Part shown: in pieces, positions 37,139 to 45,842 of the stretch
Position numbering within the stretch: position 1 is the stretch's first letter
How the letters are laid out: the number at the start of each line of letters is the position of its first letter
NCBI RefSeq assembly: GCF_030145815.1
Contig: NZ_JAIXHL010000013.1
Coordinates: 62,001-126,000 of the forward strand
Length of the DNA: 64,000 nt
Direction: 5' to 3'
DNA from: Sphingomonas sp.
Lineage (GTDB): Bacteria > Pseudomonadota > Alphaproteobacteria > Sphingomonadales > Sphingomonadaceae
Notes under the pieces: generated by a model
The model's input: the letters and a program-made list of their open reading frames with translations, nothing else
What the model was told of the DNA's origin: nothing
Database searches by the model: none
Position numbers and translations under genes: made by a program

Positions 37139-40105
37139 TCAGAAGTTGAAGCGGACGCCGCCCATGTAGCGGGCGAAACCGGGCTGGGCGAAGGTCACCA
37201 TATTCTCGTTACGGCGGTGACCGCGGCGCCCCTCGCCGGTCAGGTTGATGCCTTCGACATAGGCGGTGAGTCCGGGAATGAACTCATAGCTGATGCTGGC
37301 ATCGAACTGGCCATAGGCTTCGACATAGGTCGGGTTCGGGTTGCCGCCGGCGTAGAATTTGTCGCGCCAGTTATACGCGACACGCGCCTGCAGCCCGCCC
37401 TTGTCGTAATAGACGACCGCGTTCGCGCTGTCGCTCAGCCCCGCCAGCGCGAACTGGCCGATATTGGGGTTGGCGGCATTGTCGAACTCGGCGTCGCCAC
37501 GCACGATCGTGTAGTTCAGCTGCGCACCGAAGCCGGTGTCCCAGAAGGCATGCTGGATCGCGAATTCGAAGCCATAGAGCGTCGCCGTCTGGTCCGAGTT
37601 GAACGGCGTGCCGACGCGGAAGTCGACCAGACCGTCCTCGGGCAGGCCGAAGATGCGGCCTTGATAGTAACCGTTCACGTCGAGGATCGGGTTGCCCATC
37701 GCGTCGCGTGTGACCTCAACCCCGCTGAAGTTGCGCAGGATATAGTCGCGGATGCGCGAGACGTCGGTCGTGCCGCCCAGCGCCGCCTGAGCCGCGCGGA
37801 AGCGCGGACCATCGGCCGGATTGCGCAGATCGAATGCCGAACGCTCGACTTCCTGCGAGTTGATGAAGTTCTTCACCTTCTTGCGGAAATAGCCGGCCGA
37901 AACGTAGCTGGCGGGGGCGTAATACCATTCCAGCGACACGTCGATGTTGCGCGACAGGAACGGCACCAGGTTCGGGTTGCCCTGAAGCCCGCCGCCACCT
38001 GCGATGCCGAACTGACGGTTGAGCGTCAGGCCGCCCTGCAGACTGTTATAGTCGGCGCGGGTGATGGTGTGGCTGTACGACGCACGGAACTTGACGTTCT
38101 CGATCGGCTCGATGTCGAAATCGACCGCCGGAAGCCAGTTCTGATAGCTGCCCTTGGTGGTCAGGAAGTCGCTGGCGGTGCCGTAGTTGATGTTGAACTC
38201 ACCCGCCGCGTTCCACGACGTGCCGACCGGGATCGGCGTCAGCGATGCCGATGCGACCGTGGTCTGGTCATAGCGGACACCGGCGATCAGGTGCGCGTCG
38301 CCCGCGCCAACCTCGAACTTGGTGTTCACCTGGATGAACGGCGAGATCGTCTTTTCCTGAATCCGGCGATCGGTTTCGTACGGAGCAAGGCAATCATTGT
38401 CCCCGCCGCAGACGCCGAAGCGGCTGTTGAGGATGCCCACCATCCGCTCGAAATCGAACCGGTAATAGGCGGGAATGATGCCGGCGTCCGAACCGGTCAG
38501 GCCCGGGAACTTGTCGGGCAGGCTGACGCGGGTGAACAGATCGTCGGGCAGGTCCGCCGCGGTGCCGAGGCCGCCCCAGGTATCGTTCTGAACGAAGCCA
38601 TAGGCCGAGCGCACCTTGTTCTCGACATAGGAGAAGCCGAAGTCGATCGAGTCGAGGAAATCGCCGTCATGGTCGTAGCGACCATTGAGCTGCACCTGAT
38701 TGATCTCGTCCTTGAAATACGCGTTGCGGAACGAGTTGCCGGTCGCGGTGATCAGCGCCGGGTTGAGCGCGTCGATCCCCGGCTGCATCACCACCGAGAT
38801 CACGGGCAGTTCGTTGGTGAAGTCGACCGTCTGCGACGCGACGCCGAACACCGCCGAACCGACCGAGGTGCTGGTGCCGTATTTGTTGGTCGGCTTCGAT
38901 TCCGCGGTCGAATGATGCGCGTCGAGCGTGATGGTCACGCCGCCCGGTGCTTCCCACTTCAGGTTGGCGCCAAACGACTTGTTCTCGGATTCGTTCGCGG
39001 TCAGCGAGCCGCTGTAGGACAGGTCCTTACCGGGGCCGAACCGCTCGGTGTAGAAGACCGGACCTGCCGCCGGGCCGTCGGTCCATTCGGACGAGGTATC
39101 GCCGAAGTTGAACCAGATGCCGACGCTGCTGTCGCGTGCTTCGACGCGGTTGCGCGAATAGGTGAAGTCGAACGTCGCGGTGAGCGAATCCGCTGGGCGG
39201 ACCTGCAGGACGACCTGGCCGTTGATGCGCTCCCGATCGATGTCGGTGAGGTTGTAGGCCGCGCTCTGCGGGACCTCATAGACTTCGTTCGCGCCGGGGC
39301 GGTTGATGACGTTCGACCCCTCCGGCCCGAGCGTACCCCAGTCATTCTCGTTACCCAGGAACGAGTTGCCGAACCCGACCGAGCCGGTGTTCACGCTCGC
39401 CTTGCGCTTCTGATAGACGCCCGAGACGAGGATACCGAACTGATCCTCATTGCCGAAGGTGGTGCTGAACACGCCCGACACTTCCGGCGTGATCTCATTG
39501 CCTTCGTTCAGCGACGTGTCGAGCACGCCCTTGACCGAGACCGACCCGCGCATGCCCGGACGATCGAGCGGACGCGGCGTCTTGATGTTGATCGTCGAAC
39601 CGATCCCGCCCGAGGCGACGGCGGCGCGGCCGGTCTTGTAGACCTCGACCGCCGAAATGCCTTCCGAGGCGAGGTTGGCGAAGTCGAACGAACGCGAGGC
39701 CGGCGCGCTGGCACCGTCGCCCAGCGTCGAGGTCGGCATCTGGCGACCGTTCAGCGTGACGAGGTTATACTCGGGACCAAAGCCGCGCACGGTGACGGTC
39801 GAGCCTTCGCCGTTCGAACGGTCGATCGACACGCCGGTGATGCGCTGAAGCGATTCGGCGAGGTTGGTGTCGGGGAACTTGCCGATATCCTCAGCCGAAA
39901 TCGCGTCGACCACGCCCTGCGCGTCGCGCTTGATGTCGACCGCAGCCTGAAGGCTGGCGCGGATGCCGGTGACGACGATTTCCTCGGCCTCATCGGCCGG
40001 TGCCGCAGTGTCAGTTTCTTGTGCAAATGCCGGCGCGGTCGCAATGGCCAGCGTCGAAACGCCGATCACCAGTCGCGAAAGCGCGCGTGCCTTAAGGTCA
40101 CGCAT
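37139..40105 (-). CDS. TonB-dependent outer-membrane receptor
   Basis: 988 residues. Signal peptide ends AFA (about residue 28), then an EEIVVTG TonB-box-like segment, a plug domain (DAISAEDIGKFPDTNLAESL, GVSIDR, TVRGFGPEYN) and a long beta barrel ending in aromatic Phe (GGVRFNF). This KFPD-type plug is typical of the carbohydrate-linked receptors of sphingomonads and xanthomonads. It likely imports an oligosaccharide cleaved by the divergent GH3 enzyme. GGGGAGG-type ribosome site before ATG 40105. Confidence 0.93.
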   Translation of the reverse strand: MRDLKARALSRLVIGVSTLAIATAPAFAQETDTAAPADEAEEIVVTGIRASLQAAVDIKRDAQGVVDAISAEDIGKFPDTNLAESLQRITGVSIDRSNGEGSTVTVRGFGPEYNLVTLNGRQMPTSTLGDGASAPASRSFDFANLASEGISAVEVYKTGRAAVASGGIGSTINIKTPRPLDRPGMRGSVSVKGVLDTSLNEGNEITPEVSGVFSTTFGNEDQFGILVSGVYQKRKASVNTGSVGFGNSFLGNENDWGTLGPEGSNVINRPGANEVYEVPQSAAYNLTDIDRERINGQVVLQVRPADSLTATFDFTYSRNRVEARDSSVGIWFNFGDTSSEWTDGPAAGPVFYTERFGPGKDLSYSGSLTANESENKSFGANLKWEAPGGVTITLDAHHSTAESKPTNKYGTSTSVGSAVFGVASQTVDFTNELPVISVVMQPGIDALNPALITATGNSFRNAYFKDEINQVQLNGRYDHDGDFLDSIDFGFSYVENKVRSAYGFVQNDTWGGLGTAADLPDDLFTRVSLPDKFPGLTGSDAGIIPAYYRFDFERMVGILNSRFGVCGGDNDCLAPYETDRRIQEKTISPFIQVNTKFEVGAGDAHLIAGVRYDQTTVASASLTPIPVGTSWNAAGEFNINYGTASDFLTTKGSYQNWLPAVDFDIEPIENVKFRASYSHTITRADYNSLQGGLTLNRQFGIAGGGGLQGNPNLVPFLSRNIDVSLEWYYAPASYVSAGYFRKKVKNFINSQEVERSAFDLRNPADGPRFRAAQAALGGTTDVSRIRDYILRNFSGVEVTRDAMGNPILDVNGYYQGRIFGLPEDGLVDFRVGTPFNSDQTATLYGFEFAIQHAFWDTGFGAQLNYTIVRGDAEFDNAANPNIGQFALAGLSDSANAVVYYDKGGLQARVAYNWRDKFYAGGNPNPTYVEAYGQFDASISYEFIPGLTAYVEGINLTGEGRRGHRRNENMVTFAQPGFARYMGGVRFNF

Positions 40106-40145
40106 TTCCCAATCCTCCCCGTTCGGCGCGCCATTCGCGCTCAAG

Positions 40146-40161
40146 TTGAGAACGTTCACTT
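40146..40161. promoter_or_regulatory. LacI-type operator 1
   Basis: TTGAGAACGTTCACTT: palindrome centred on AACGTT (40151-40156). It matches operator 3 read in reverse at 14 of 16 bases. It lies just upstream of the receptor start, downstream of a TTGACA on the minus strand (40185-40180), where a bound repressor would block transcription. Confidence 0.75.
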
Positions 40162-40168
40162 GAACCCG

Positions 40169-40185
40169 TTGTACAACGTTGTCAA
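40169..40185. promoter_or_regulatory. LacI-type operator 2 (overlaps a minus-strand -35)
   Basis: TTGTACAACGTTGTCAA, with the perfect core ACAACGTTGT centred on 40175-40180, 24 bp from operator 1. Its end reads TTGACA on the minus strand, a likely -35 of the receptor promoter. It is less like operators 1 and 3 than they are to each other. Confidence 0.6.
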
Positions 40186-40233
40186 GCGCCCGCAGCCATG
40201 CCATTCAGCCATTGAAAACGCGCAAATCTGCTA

Positions 40234-40249
40234 TTGTGAACGTTCTCAA
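40234..40249. promoter_or_regulatory. LacI-type operator 3
   Basis: TTGTGAACGTTCTCAA, palindrome centred on AACGTT (40239-40244), 88 bp from operator 1, a distance suited to looping. It is on the GH3 side, with TTGAAA at 40212-40217 as a possible -35 of the GH3 promoter. Confidence 0.75.
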
Positions 40250-40318
40250 TCTATGCTGTCTGCGTGTCGAACAGCGGGGCGAGGAACGTCCGGCGCACTA
40301 TTCCGGAGGGGAAGCTCG

Positions 40319-42583
40319 ATGTCGAAACTGATCGCCGCACTCATGTCTGCGGCCGCCATTGGCGCAGTTGCAACCAGTGCCAGCGTCGCGCAGCAAGCCC
40401 CGAAATCCACCGCCGTCACGCCTGTTTCGGCAAAGCAGGCGCGCGCCCGCGCTGACGCGATCGTCGCGAAGCTGACGCTCGACGAAAAGATCATGCTGGT
40501 CCACGGCCTGTTCCCGCCCATGGCCGGGGGCAAGACTCAGGAAGAGCTGATCCCGTCGGCCGGACATATCGACGGCGTGCCGCGCGTCGGGATTCCACTC
40601 GTGCGCGAAAGCGATGCCTCGCTCGGCGTCGCCAACCAGGTGGAGCAGCGCAAGGGCGATGTCGCCACCGCCCTGCCCTCCAGCCTCGCGACCGCCGCCA
40701 GCTTCGACCCCGAGATCGCCCGCGCGGGCGGCGCGATGATCGGGGCGGAGGCGCGCGCCAAGCGCTTCAACGTCCTGCTTGCCGGCGGCGTCAATCTGAC
40801 GCGCGACCCATGGGGCGGGCGCAACTTCGAATATCTGGGCGAAGACCCGCTGCTCGCCGGCGAGCTGGCCGGCGCGCATATCGCGGGCGTCCAGTCGAAC
40901 CGCATCGTCTCCACGATCAAGCATTTCGCGCTCAACGCGCAGGAGACGGGCCGCATGGTCCTCGACGCGCAGATCGACGAGGCAGCGCTGCGCGAAAGCG
41001 ACCTGCTCGCCTTCCAGATCGCGATCGAAAAGGGCAAGCCCGGATCGGTGATGGCCGCGTATAACAAGGTCAACGGCCATTGGGCGTCGGAAAATGCCTT
41101 CCTGCTCAACACGGTGCTCAAGCGCGACTGGAATTACCCTGGCTGGGTGATGAGCGATTGGGGCGGCGTTCACACCACCGTGAAGGCGGCCAATGCCGGA
41201 CTCGACCAGCAATCGGGTCAGGAGCTGGACAAGGCGATGTTCTTCGACGCACCGCTCAAGGCCGCGGTTGAGAAGGGCGAGGTGCCGATGGCGCGCCTCA
41301 ACGACATGGTTGCGCGCTATCTGACCGGCCTGATCCTGACCGGCGCGTTCGACACGCCGATGCCCTCCGCCGCGCAACCGATCGATTACGCCGCCAATGC
41401 CGATGTCGCGCAACGTGCCGCCGAGGCGGGCATCGTCCTGCTCAAGAATGACGGCGGCATCCTGCCGCTGGCGGCGAGCGCGAAGAAGATCCTGGTCGTC
41501 GGCGGCGGCGCGGATGTCGGCGTCCTGTCCGGCGGTGGCTCCAGCCAGGTCCGCTCGGTCGGCGGCGCCCCGATCGAGATTCCGCTGGCCTATGGCGGCT
41601 CGGCCTCGTTCGCACGGATCACCTACCATGCCTCGTCGCCCGTCGCCGCGCTGCGCAAGGCGGCACCGGGCGCGCAAGTCGACTTCACCGACGGCCGCAA
41701 CCTGAACGCGACGCTTGAAGCCGCAGCCAAAGCCGACATCGTCATTGTCTTCGCAACGCAATGGACGACCGAGGCGGACGATGTGCCGAACCTGCGCCTG
41801 CCGGATCATCAGGACGCGCTGATCGGCGCGGTGTCGCGGGCACAGCCCAAGACCGTCGTCGTGCTCACCACCGGCGGTCCGGTGACGATGCCGTGGATCA
41901 CGCAGGTCCCGGCGGTGGTGCAGGCCTGGTATCCCGGCCAGCGCGGGGGCGAGGCAATCGCCAATATCCTGACCGGCAAGGTGAATCCGTCGGGCCGCCT
42001 GCCGATCACCTTCCCCGTCCGCGAGGCGCAGGCACCACGCCCCACCCCGGTCGGGCTCGACCTGCTCACCGGCCTTGAGCGCGATGCCGCGTCGAACCCG
42101 GCGGCGGGCGGCGATTTCAGCTTGAAGACCTTCCCGGTCAAATATCAGGAGGGGAGCGACGTCGGCTATCGCTGGTATGAGCGGCAGGGCAGCAAGCCGC
42201 TCTTCGCCTTCGGCCATGGCCTGAGCTACACCAGCTTCGCCTATGCCCAGCCGCAGGTCACGGGAGGGAAAAAGCTGACCGTCAGCTTCACCGTCACCAA
42301 CACTGGCCAGCGCGCCGGGGCGGACGTGCCGCAGCTTTATGTGACCCGCGACGGATCGGGCAAGCCGATGCGCCTTGCCGGGTTCCAGCGCGTGACGCTG
42401 AACCCCGGCGAATCGCGCCGCGTGACGCTGACTGCCGAGCCGCGCATCCTCGCCGATTACGACACCAGCCTGCCCGGCTGGCGGATCGCGGGGGGCAGCT
42501 ATCGCGTCGCGATCGCCCGCGATGCGACGGACCGGTCGATGACGCTCGCCACGACGCTCGACGCGGCGACGATGAAGCCCTAG
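40319..42583 (+). CDS. Glycoside hydrolase family 3 beta-glycosidase
   Basis: 754 residues with a signal peptide ending SVA (about 24), so periplasmic. The nucleophile is Asp280 in WVMSDWGG; KHFALN (201-206) and NLTRDPWGGRNFEYLGEDP are GH3 marks. The second alpha/beta domain (VLLKNDGGILPLA) and a C-terminal fibronectin-III-like domain (KKLTVSFTVTNTGQRAG) complete the BglX-like order. It should release sugars, probably glucose or xylose, from oligosaccharides. GGAGGGG ribosome site. Confidence 0.93.
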   Translation: MSKLIAALMSAAAIGAVATSASVAQQAPKSTAVTPVSAKQARARADAIVAKLTLDEKIMLVHGLFPPMAGGKTQEELIPSAGHIDGVPRVGIPLVRESDASLGVANQVEQRKGDVATALPSSLATAASFDPEIARAGGAMIGAEARAKRFNVLLAGGVNLTRDPWGGRNFEYLGEDPLLAGELAGAHIAGVQSNRIVSTIKHFALNAQETGRMVLDAQIDEAALRESDLLAFQIAIEKGKPGSVMAAYNKVNGHWASENAFLLNTVLKRDWNYPGWVMSDWGGVHTTVKAANAGLDQQSGQELDKAMFFDAPLKAAVEKGEVPMARLNDMVARYLTGLILTGAFDTPMPSAAQPIDYAANADVAQRAAEAGIVLLKNDGGILPLAASAKKILVVGGGADVGVLSGGGSSQVRSVGGAPIEIPLAYGGSASFARITYHASSPVAALRKAAPGAQVDFTDGRNLNATLEAAAKADIVIVFATQWTTEADDVPNLRLPDHQDALIGAVSRAQPKTVVVLTTGGPVTMPWITQVPAVVQAWYPGQRGGEAIANILTGKVNPSGRLPITFPVREAQAPRPTPVGLDLLTGLERDAASNPAAGGDFSLKTFPVKYQEGSDVGYRWYERQGSKPLFAFGHGLSYTSFAYAQPQVTGGKKLTVSFTVTNTGQRAGADVPQLYVTRDGSGKPMRLAGFQRVTLNPGESRRVTLTAEPRILADYDTSLPGWRIAGGSYRVAIARDATDRSMTLATTLDAATMKP

Positions 42584-42621
42584 CCATCGGAAAACGGGCG
42601 GCCTCCAGCGCGCCCGATCTG

Positions 42622-43836
42622 GTGGAGCGGGTGACGGGCGATCAGGCGACAGGCGGCGGGGCGCGGCGCGGGATGGGCTTCATCCTGCTGGTCGCGCTCG
42701 CCAATGCCGGGGGCGTGATCGCCTTCTTGCCCCTGCTCAGCCTGTTGCTGCCGGTCAGGATCGCGGAGATTGCGGGCGAAGCGCGGATCGGCCTGTTCAC
42801 CGCGACGGTGATCGCGGGAGCCGTCGCCGCCAGCCTGTCCAACATCGGCTTTGGATGGGCAAGCGACCGGACGCGCGCGCGCGGTGGTGGGCGGCGATCC
42901 TGGGTGGTCATCGGGCTGGTGCTGCTTGCCTTGTCCTTCGCGGTCGTTGCGCTCGCGCGGACCCCCGTGACGATCATCCTCGCGGTGATCCTGTTCCAGG
43001 TCGCGGTCAACGCACTGCTCGCCCCACTGTTCGCGATCATGGCGGACGAAGTACCGGGGACGCAGATGGGGCTGGCGGGCGGCCTGATTGCACTGGGCTC
43101 GCCGCTGGCGTCGGCGGTGGGCGCGGCGATGATCGCCCTCGCCCTGCCCGGCGACGGCGCACAGCTGGCCTTCATCCTCGTCATGGTGCTGCTCTGCATC
43201 GTGCCGTTGCTACGCGTGCCGTCGGTGGAGGCCGGTGCGGTTGTCTCGACCACACCGCCACGCCTTGCCGGCCGCGATCTGGCCGTTGCCTGGCTCGCGC
43301 GGCTGCTGGTGCAGATTGCGGGCAATGTCCTGTCGCTCTACCTCGTCTATTATTTCGTGAGCATCGCTCCCGAGATATCCGCCGCCAAACAGGTCGGTCC
43401 GATCGGCCAGCTGATGACGATCGCCTACCTCCTGCCGCTGCCGATCGCGGTCCTGCTCGGCCGCTGGTCCGACCGCATCGGGCGCCGCAAGCCGTTTCTG
43501 GTCGTCGCCGCGCTGCTCGCGGCGCTCGGCCTGCTGGGCCTTGCGCTGGCGCGTGACTGGACCACCGCCGCTGCTGCCTTCGCCCTCTATGCCATGGGCT
43601 CGTCGGTGTTCCTGTCGATTCATTCCGGCTTCGCAATGCAGTTGCTGCCCAGCGCGGACCATCGCGGTCGCGATCTGGGCCTCATCAACCTGACCAACAC
43701 CCTCCCCGCGCTGATCGGCCCCGCGCTCGCCTGGGCGCTGTCGACGCCGCGCGATTTCGGCCCGATCATGCTCCTGCTCGCCGCCCTCACGCTGGCCGGC
43801 GGGGCGCTGGTCCTCGGCATCCGTCAGCAGCGTTGA
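42622..43836 (+). CDS. Major facilitator superfamily sugar transporter
   Basis: 404 residues with 12 hydrophobic helices in the inner membrane. The loop 2-3 motif is FGWASDRTRARGG and the loop 8-9 motif LGRWSDRIGRRKP, both MFS hallmarks. Directly follows the GH3 gene and probably carries its monosaccharide product into the cytoplasm. GTG start at 42622. It ends about 100 bp before the tRNA. Confidence 0.85.
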   Translation: MERVTGDQATGGGARRGMGFILLVALANAGGVIAFLPLLSLLLPVRIAEIAGEARIGLFTATVIAGAVAASLSNIGFGWASDRTRARGGGRRSWVVIGLVLLALSFAVVALARTPVTIILAVILFQVAVNALLAPLFAIMADEVPGTQMGLAGGLIALGSPLASAVGAAMIALALPGDGAQLAFILVMVLLCIVPLLRVPSVEAGAVVSTTPPRLAGRDLAVAWLARLLVQIAGNVLSLYLVYYFVSIAPEISAAKQVGPIGQLMTIAYLLPLPIAVLLGRWSDRIGRRKPFLVVAALLAALGLLGLALARDWTTAAAAFALYAMGSSVFLSIHSGFAMQLLPSADHRGRDLGLINLTNTLPALIGPALAWALSTPRDFGPIMLLLAALTLAGGALVLGIRQQR

Positions 43837-43888
43837 AGGGCGCGTGTGAAAAAATCGAACGCGCGCACGAATTTGCCGGGCTTCGCGG

Positions 43889-43917
43889 TTGACAGCCCCC
43901 GGACGCCCCCGTAGAGG
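43889..43917 (+). promoter_or_regulatory. Promoter of tRNA-Leu
   Basis: TTGACA (43889-43894) and TAGAGG (43912-43917) separated by exactly 17 bp, ending 16 nt before the tRNA. Near-consensus -35 with an acceptable -10. Confidence 0.75.
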
Positions 43918-43933
43918 CGCTCGCCTACCCCGT

Positions 43934-44020
43934 GCCCAGATGGCGGAATTGGTAGACGCACCAGCTTCAGGTGCTGGCGATCGCAAGGTCGTGGAGGTTC
44001 GAGTCCTCTTCTGGGCACCA
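43934..44020 (+). tRNA. tRNA-Leu (CAG anticodon)
   Basis: 87 nt including the encoded CCA. The acceptor stem GCCCAGA / TCTGGGC, an anticodon stem CCAGC / GCTGG around TTCAGGT (anticodon CAG), the long variable arm of class II tRNAs and the T-loop TTCGAGT are all readable. It is the integration site of the adjacent integrase element. Confidence 0.97.
43993..44020 (+). other. Inferred attachment site at the tRNA 3' end
   Basis: The tRNA 3' end (GGAGGTTCGAGTCCTCTTCT onwards to CCA) directly abuts a P4-type integrase gene, the common attL/attB arrangement. The matching direct repeat of attR was not found in the window, so it would be beyond 64 kb. Exact core length cannot be stated. Confidence 0.55.
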
Positions 44021-44066
44021 TTTGTTCTTCTCGGAACATCTCAAAAAGTGTATTAAGTCCGCAGAA

Positions 44067-44090
44067 ATCCAAGGGAATTGGCCCTTGGAT
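44067..44090. repeat. Perfect 9-bp inverted repeat between tRNA and integrase
   Basis: ATCCAAGGG / CCCTTGGAT with a 6-nt loop. It may be a terminator-like hairpin for the tRNA or a protein-binding site near the recombination site. Confidence 0.5.
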
Positions 44091-44131
44091 CGTGCCGGAT
44101 CGTCCCACCTTTTCTCGGGGGTTCCGCACAT

Positions 44132-44185
44132 TTTTGCGGGCCTTTTGCGGGCCTTTGCGAAAACCACATCGGGAAAAGGCCCGCA
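44132..44185. repeat. 11-bp tandem repeats upstream of the integrase
   Basis: TTTTGCGGGCC occurs twice head-to-tail (44132-44142, 44143-44153), then a partial TTTGCG; an inverted partial copy AAAAGGCCCGCA is at 44174-44185. Could be integrase arm-type sites or a regulatory region of the integrase gene. Confidence 0.6.
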
Positions 44186-44186
44186 C

Positions 44187-45413
44187 ATGCCGCTGACCGA
44201 GACTCGGCTTCGAGCACTCAAGCCAAAGGACAAGCCCTACAAGGTTGCTGACGACCGCGGATTGTACATCGAGGTCTCCCCAGCAGGCGGCAAGCTCTGG
44301 CGTTTCCGCTACCGGATCGGCCCGGTCGAAAAGAAGCTCTCGATCGGCGCCTACCCCGAGATCAGCCTCAAGCAGGCGAGGCAGACAGCCTATGAGGCGC
44401 GGCACAAGATCGCATCCGGCGGTGACCCGGCAATGGAGAAGCGCAAGGAGAAGATTCGCGCCGAATTCCTCTCAGCCCAGACCTTTGAAGCTGTGGCGCG
44501 TGAGTACATCGATCAGATGATGGTGCAGAGTGGCAGGGCAGATGCCACCATCGTGAAGGCCAACTTCTTCCTCGAGCAGCTGGTGGATGCCATTGGCAGC
44601 CGGCCAATCGATGACATTGAGCCGTTCGAAGTGCTCGCCCCCCTCAAGCGCCTTGAGGCGAAGGGCAAGCACGAGACAGCGAAGAAGACCCGATCATTTG
44701 CGAGCCGCGTATTCCGGTATGGCGTTGCCACCACGCGCTGCAAAGGCGACCCGACGTCCATGCTCCGCGGAGCGCTGATCACGCCAAAGGCAAAGCACTA
44801 CGCAGCGATTCTCGAGCCCAAGGAGCTTGGCGGGCTTCTGCGAGCGATCCAGGACTACACTGGCAACTTCATCACCCGATATGCCCTTCTGATCGCTCCC
44901 CACGTTTTTGTCCGGCCTGGCGAGCTACGGCACGCCGAGTGGAAGGAGATCGACTTGGAAGAAGGTGTGTGGAGGATCCCTGAAGGCAAGATGAAGTCGC
45001 GGCGCCCTCATGCCGTGCCGCTTTCGAAGCAGGTAATTGGCTACCTGAAAGAGCTCGCCGAGATGGTCGGTGCCGAAGGGTATGTGTTCCCCTCGGCCCG
45101 TGCGTCTGTTCGACCGATGAGCGAAAACACCTTGAATGCCGCCTTTCGCCGGATGGGCTTCACCAAGGATGAGGTCACCGCTCATGGGCTGCGGGCAACC
45201 GCCTCCACCATGCTGAATGAAAGCGGCCTCTGGAACCCGGACGCAATTGAACGTGGACTGGCGCACGGTGACAGCAATGCGGTTCGCGGCGTCTATCACC
45301 GCGGCAAGCACTGGGATGAGCGGGTGCGTATGGCGCAATGGTGGAGCGACTACCTCGATACGATCCGGGAGGGAGGCAAGGTCATCAAAGGCGCTTTTGC
45401 GGGAAGAGGCTGA
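44187..45413 (+). CDS. P4-type tyrosine recombinase / integrase
   Basis: 408 residues. N-terminal DUF4102 arm-binding domain (LPLTETRLRALKPKDKPYKVAD, seen as LTETRLRALKPKDKPYKVAD), core-binding domain, then catalytic Arg in RPGELRHAEW, Lys in EGKMKSRRPH, HGLR, and nucleophile Tyr in RGVYHRGKHWDERVRM. It integrates elements into tRNA genes. Lower GC than the flanks. ATG 44187 fits the DUF4102 start. Confidence 0.95.
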   Translation: MPLTETRLRALKPKDKPYKVADDRGLYIEVSPAGGKLWRFRYRIGPVEKKLSIGAYPEISLKQARQTAYEARHKIASGGDPAMEKRKEKIRAEFLSAQTFEAVAREYIDQMMVQSGRADATIVKANFFLEQLVDAIGSRPIDDIEPFEVLAPLKRLEAKGKHETAKKTRSFASRVFRYGVATTRCKGDPTSMLRGALITPKAKHYAAILEPKELGGLLRAIQDYTGNFITRYALLIAPHVFVRPGELRHAEWKEIDLEEGVWRIPEGKMKSRRPHAVPLSKQVIGYLKELAEMVGAEGYVFPSARASVRPMSENTLNAAFRRMGFTKDEVTAHGLRATASTMLNESGLWNPDAIERGLAHGDSNAVRGVYHRGKHWDERVRMAQWWSDYLDTIREGGKVIKGAFAGRG

Positions 45414-45842
45414 CGAGACTCTTGAACGCCTAACGCCCAGCCGGAATTGGGACAATGCTGCCGTTCGACGTGCGCCGCTCAAACGGCAGGCTTCGCCGCA
45501 ACCCGCCTTAGCTAGCGTGAGATGGGGCGGATGGGGGTCTGGGGCAAAAGGTTTCCGGCTCAGGTGTCAACACCGGGACAAAAAACGGGCCAGGCTGTCA
45601 AAACCGGTCGACAGTCGAGCACTGGCGCACTTCGGTGATTACCTCTGCGGTCGGGGATCCCCGCGTCCGAAGGCGTAGTCGCTAATCAGCGAGCCGCAGA
45701 CACCGTTATTCCCGCTACATCATCTAGTGGCAGCTGTGCACCACAATGATGGCCGGCGGCCTCACCGACACGCTGGATCTGGCTTTGCTCCATACCACCT
45801 GCCCCCACGAGTTGCACAGTGGCAAGTGGTATGGCTAGCCGC
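45414..45842. other. Gene-free stretch between integrase and cob operon
   Basis: About 430 bp without a convincing gene. It holds a mixed-composition stretch with GTCAACACCGGGACAAAAAA near 45566 and a GGGCCAGGCTGTCAAAACC segment after it, which could be an insertion-sequence remnant (speculative). The cob operon ends here on the opposite strand; no clear terminator seen. Confidence 0.45.

Noticed and set aside
37076..40318. Very long open frame opposite the TonB receptor, in frame with the GH3 gene
   Set aside because: It is antisense to a receptor with clear plug and barrel motifs; long antisense frames are common in GC-rich DNA. GH3 starts at 40319 with its own ribosome site.
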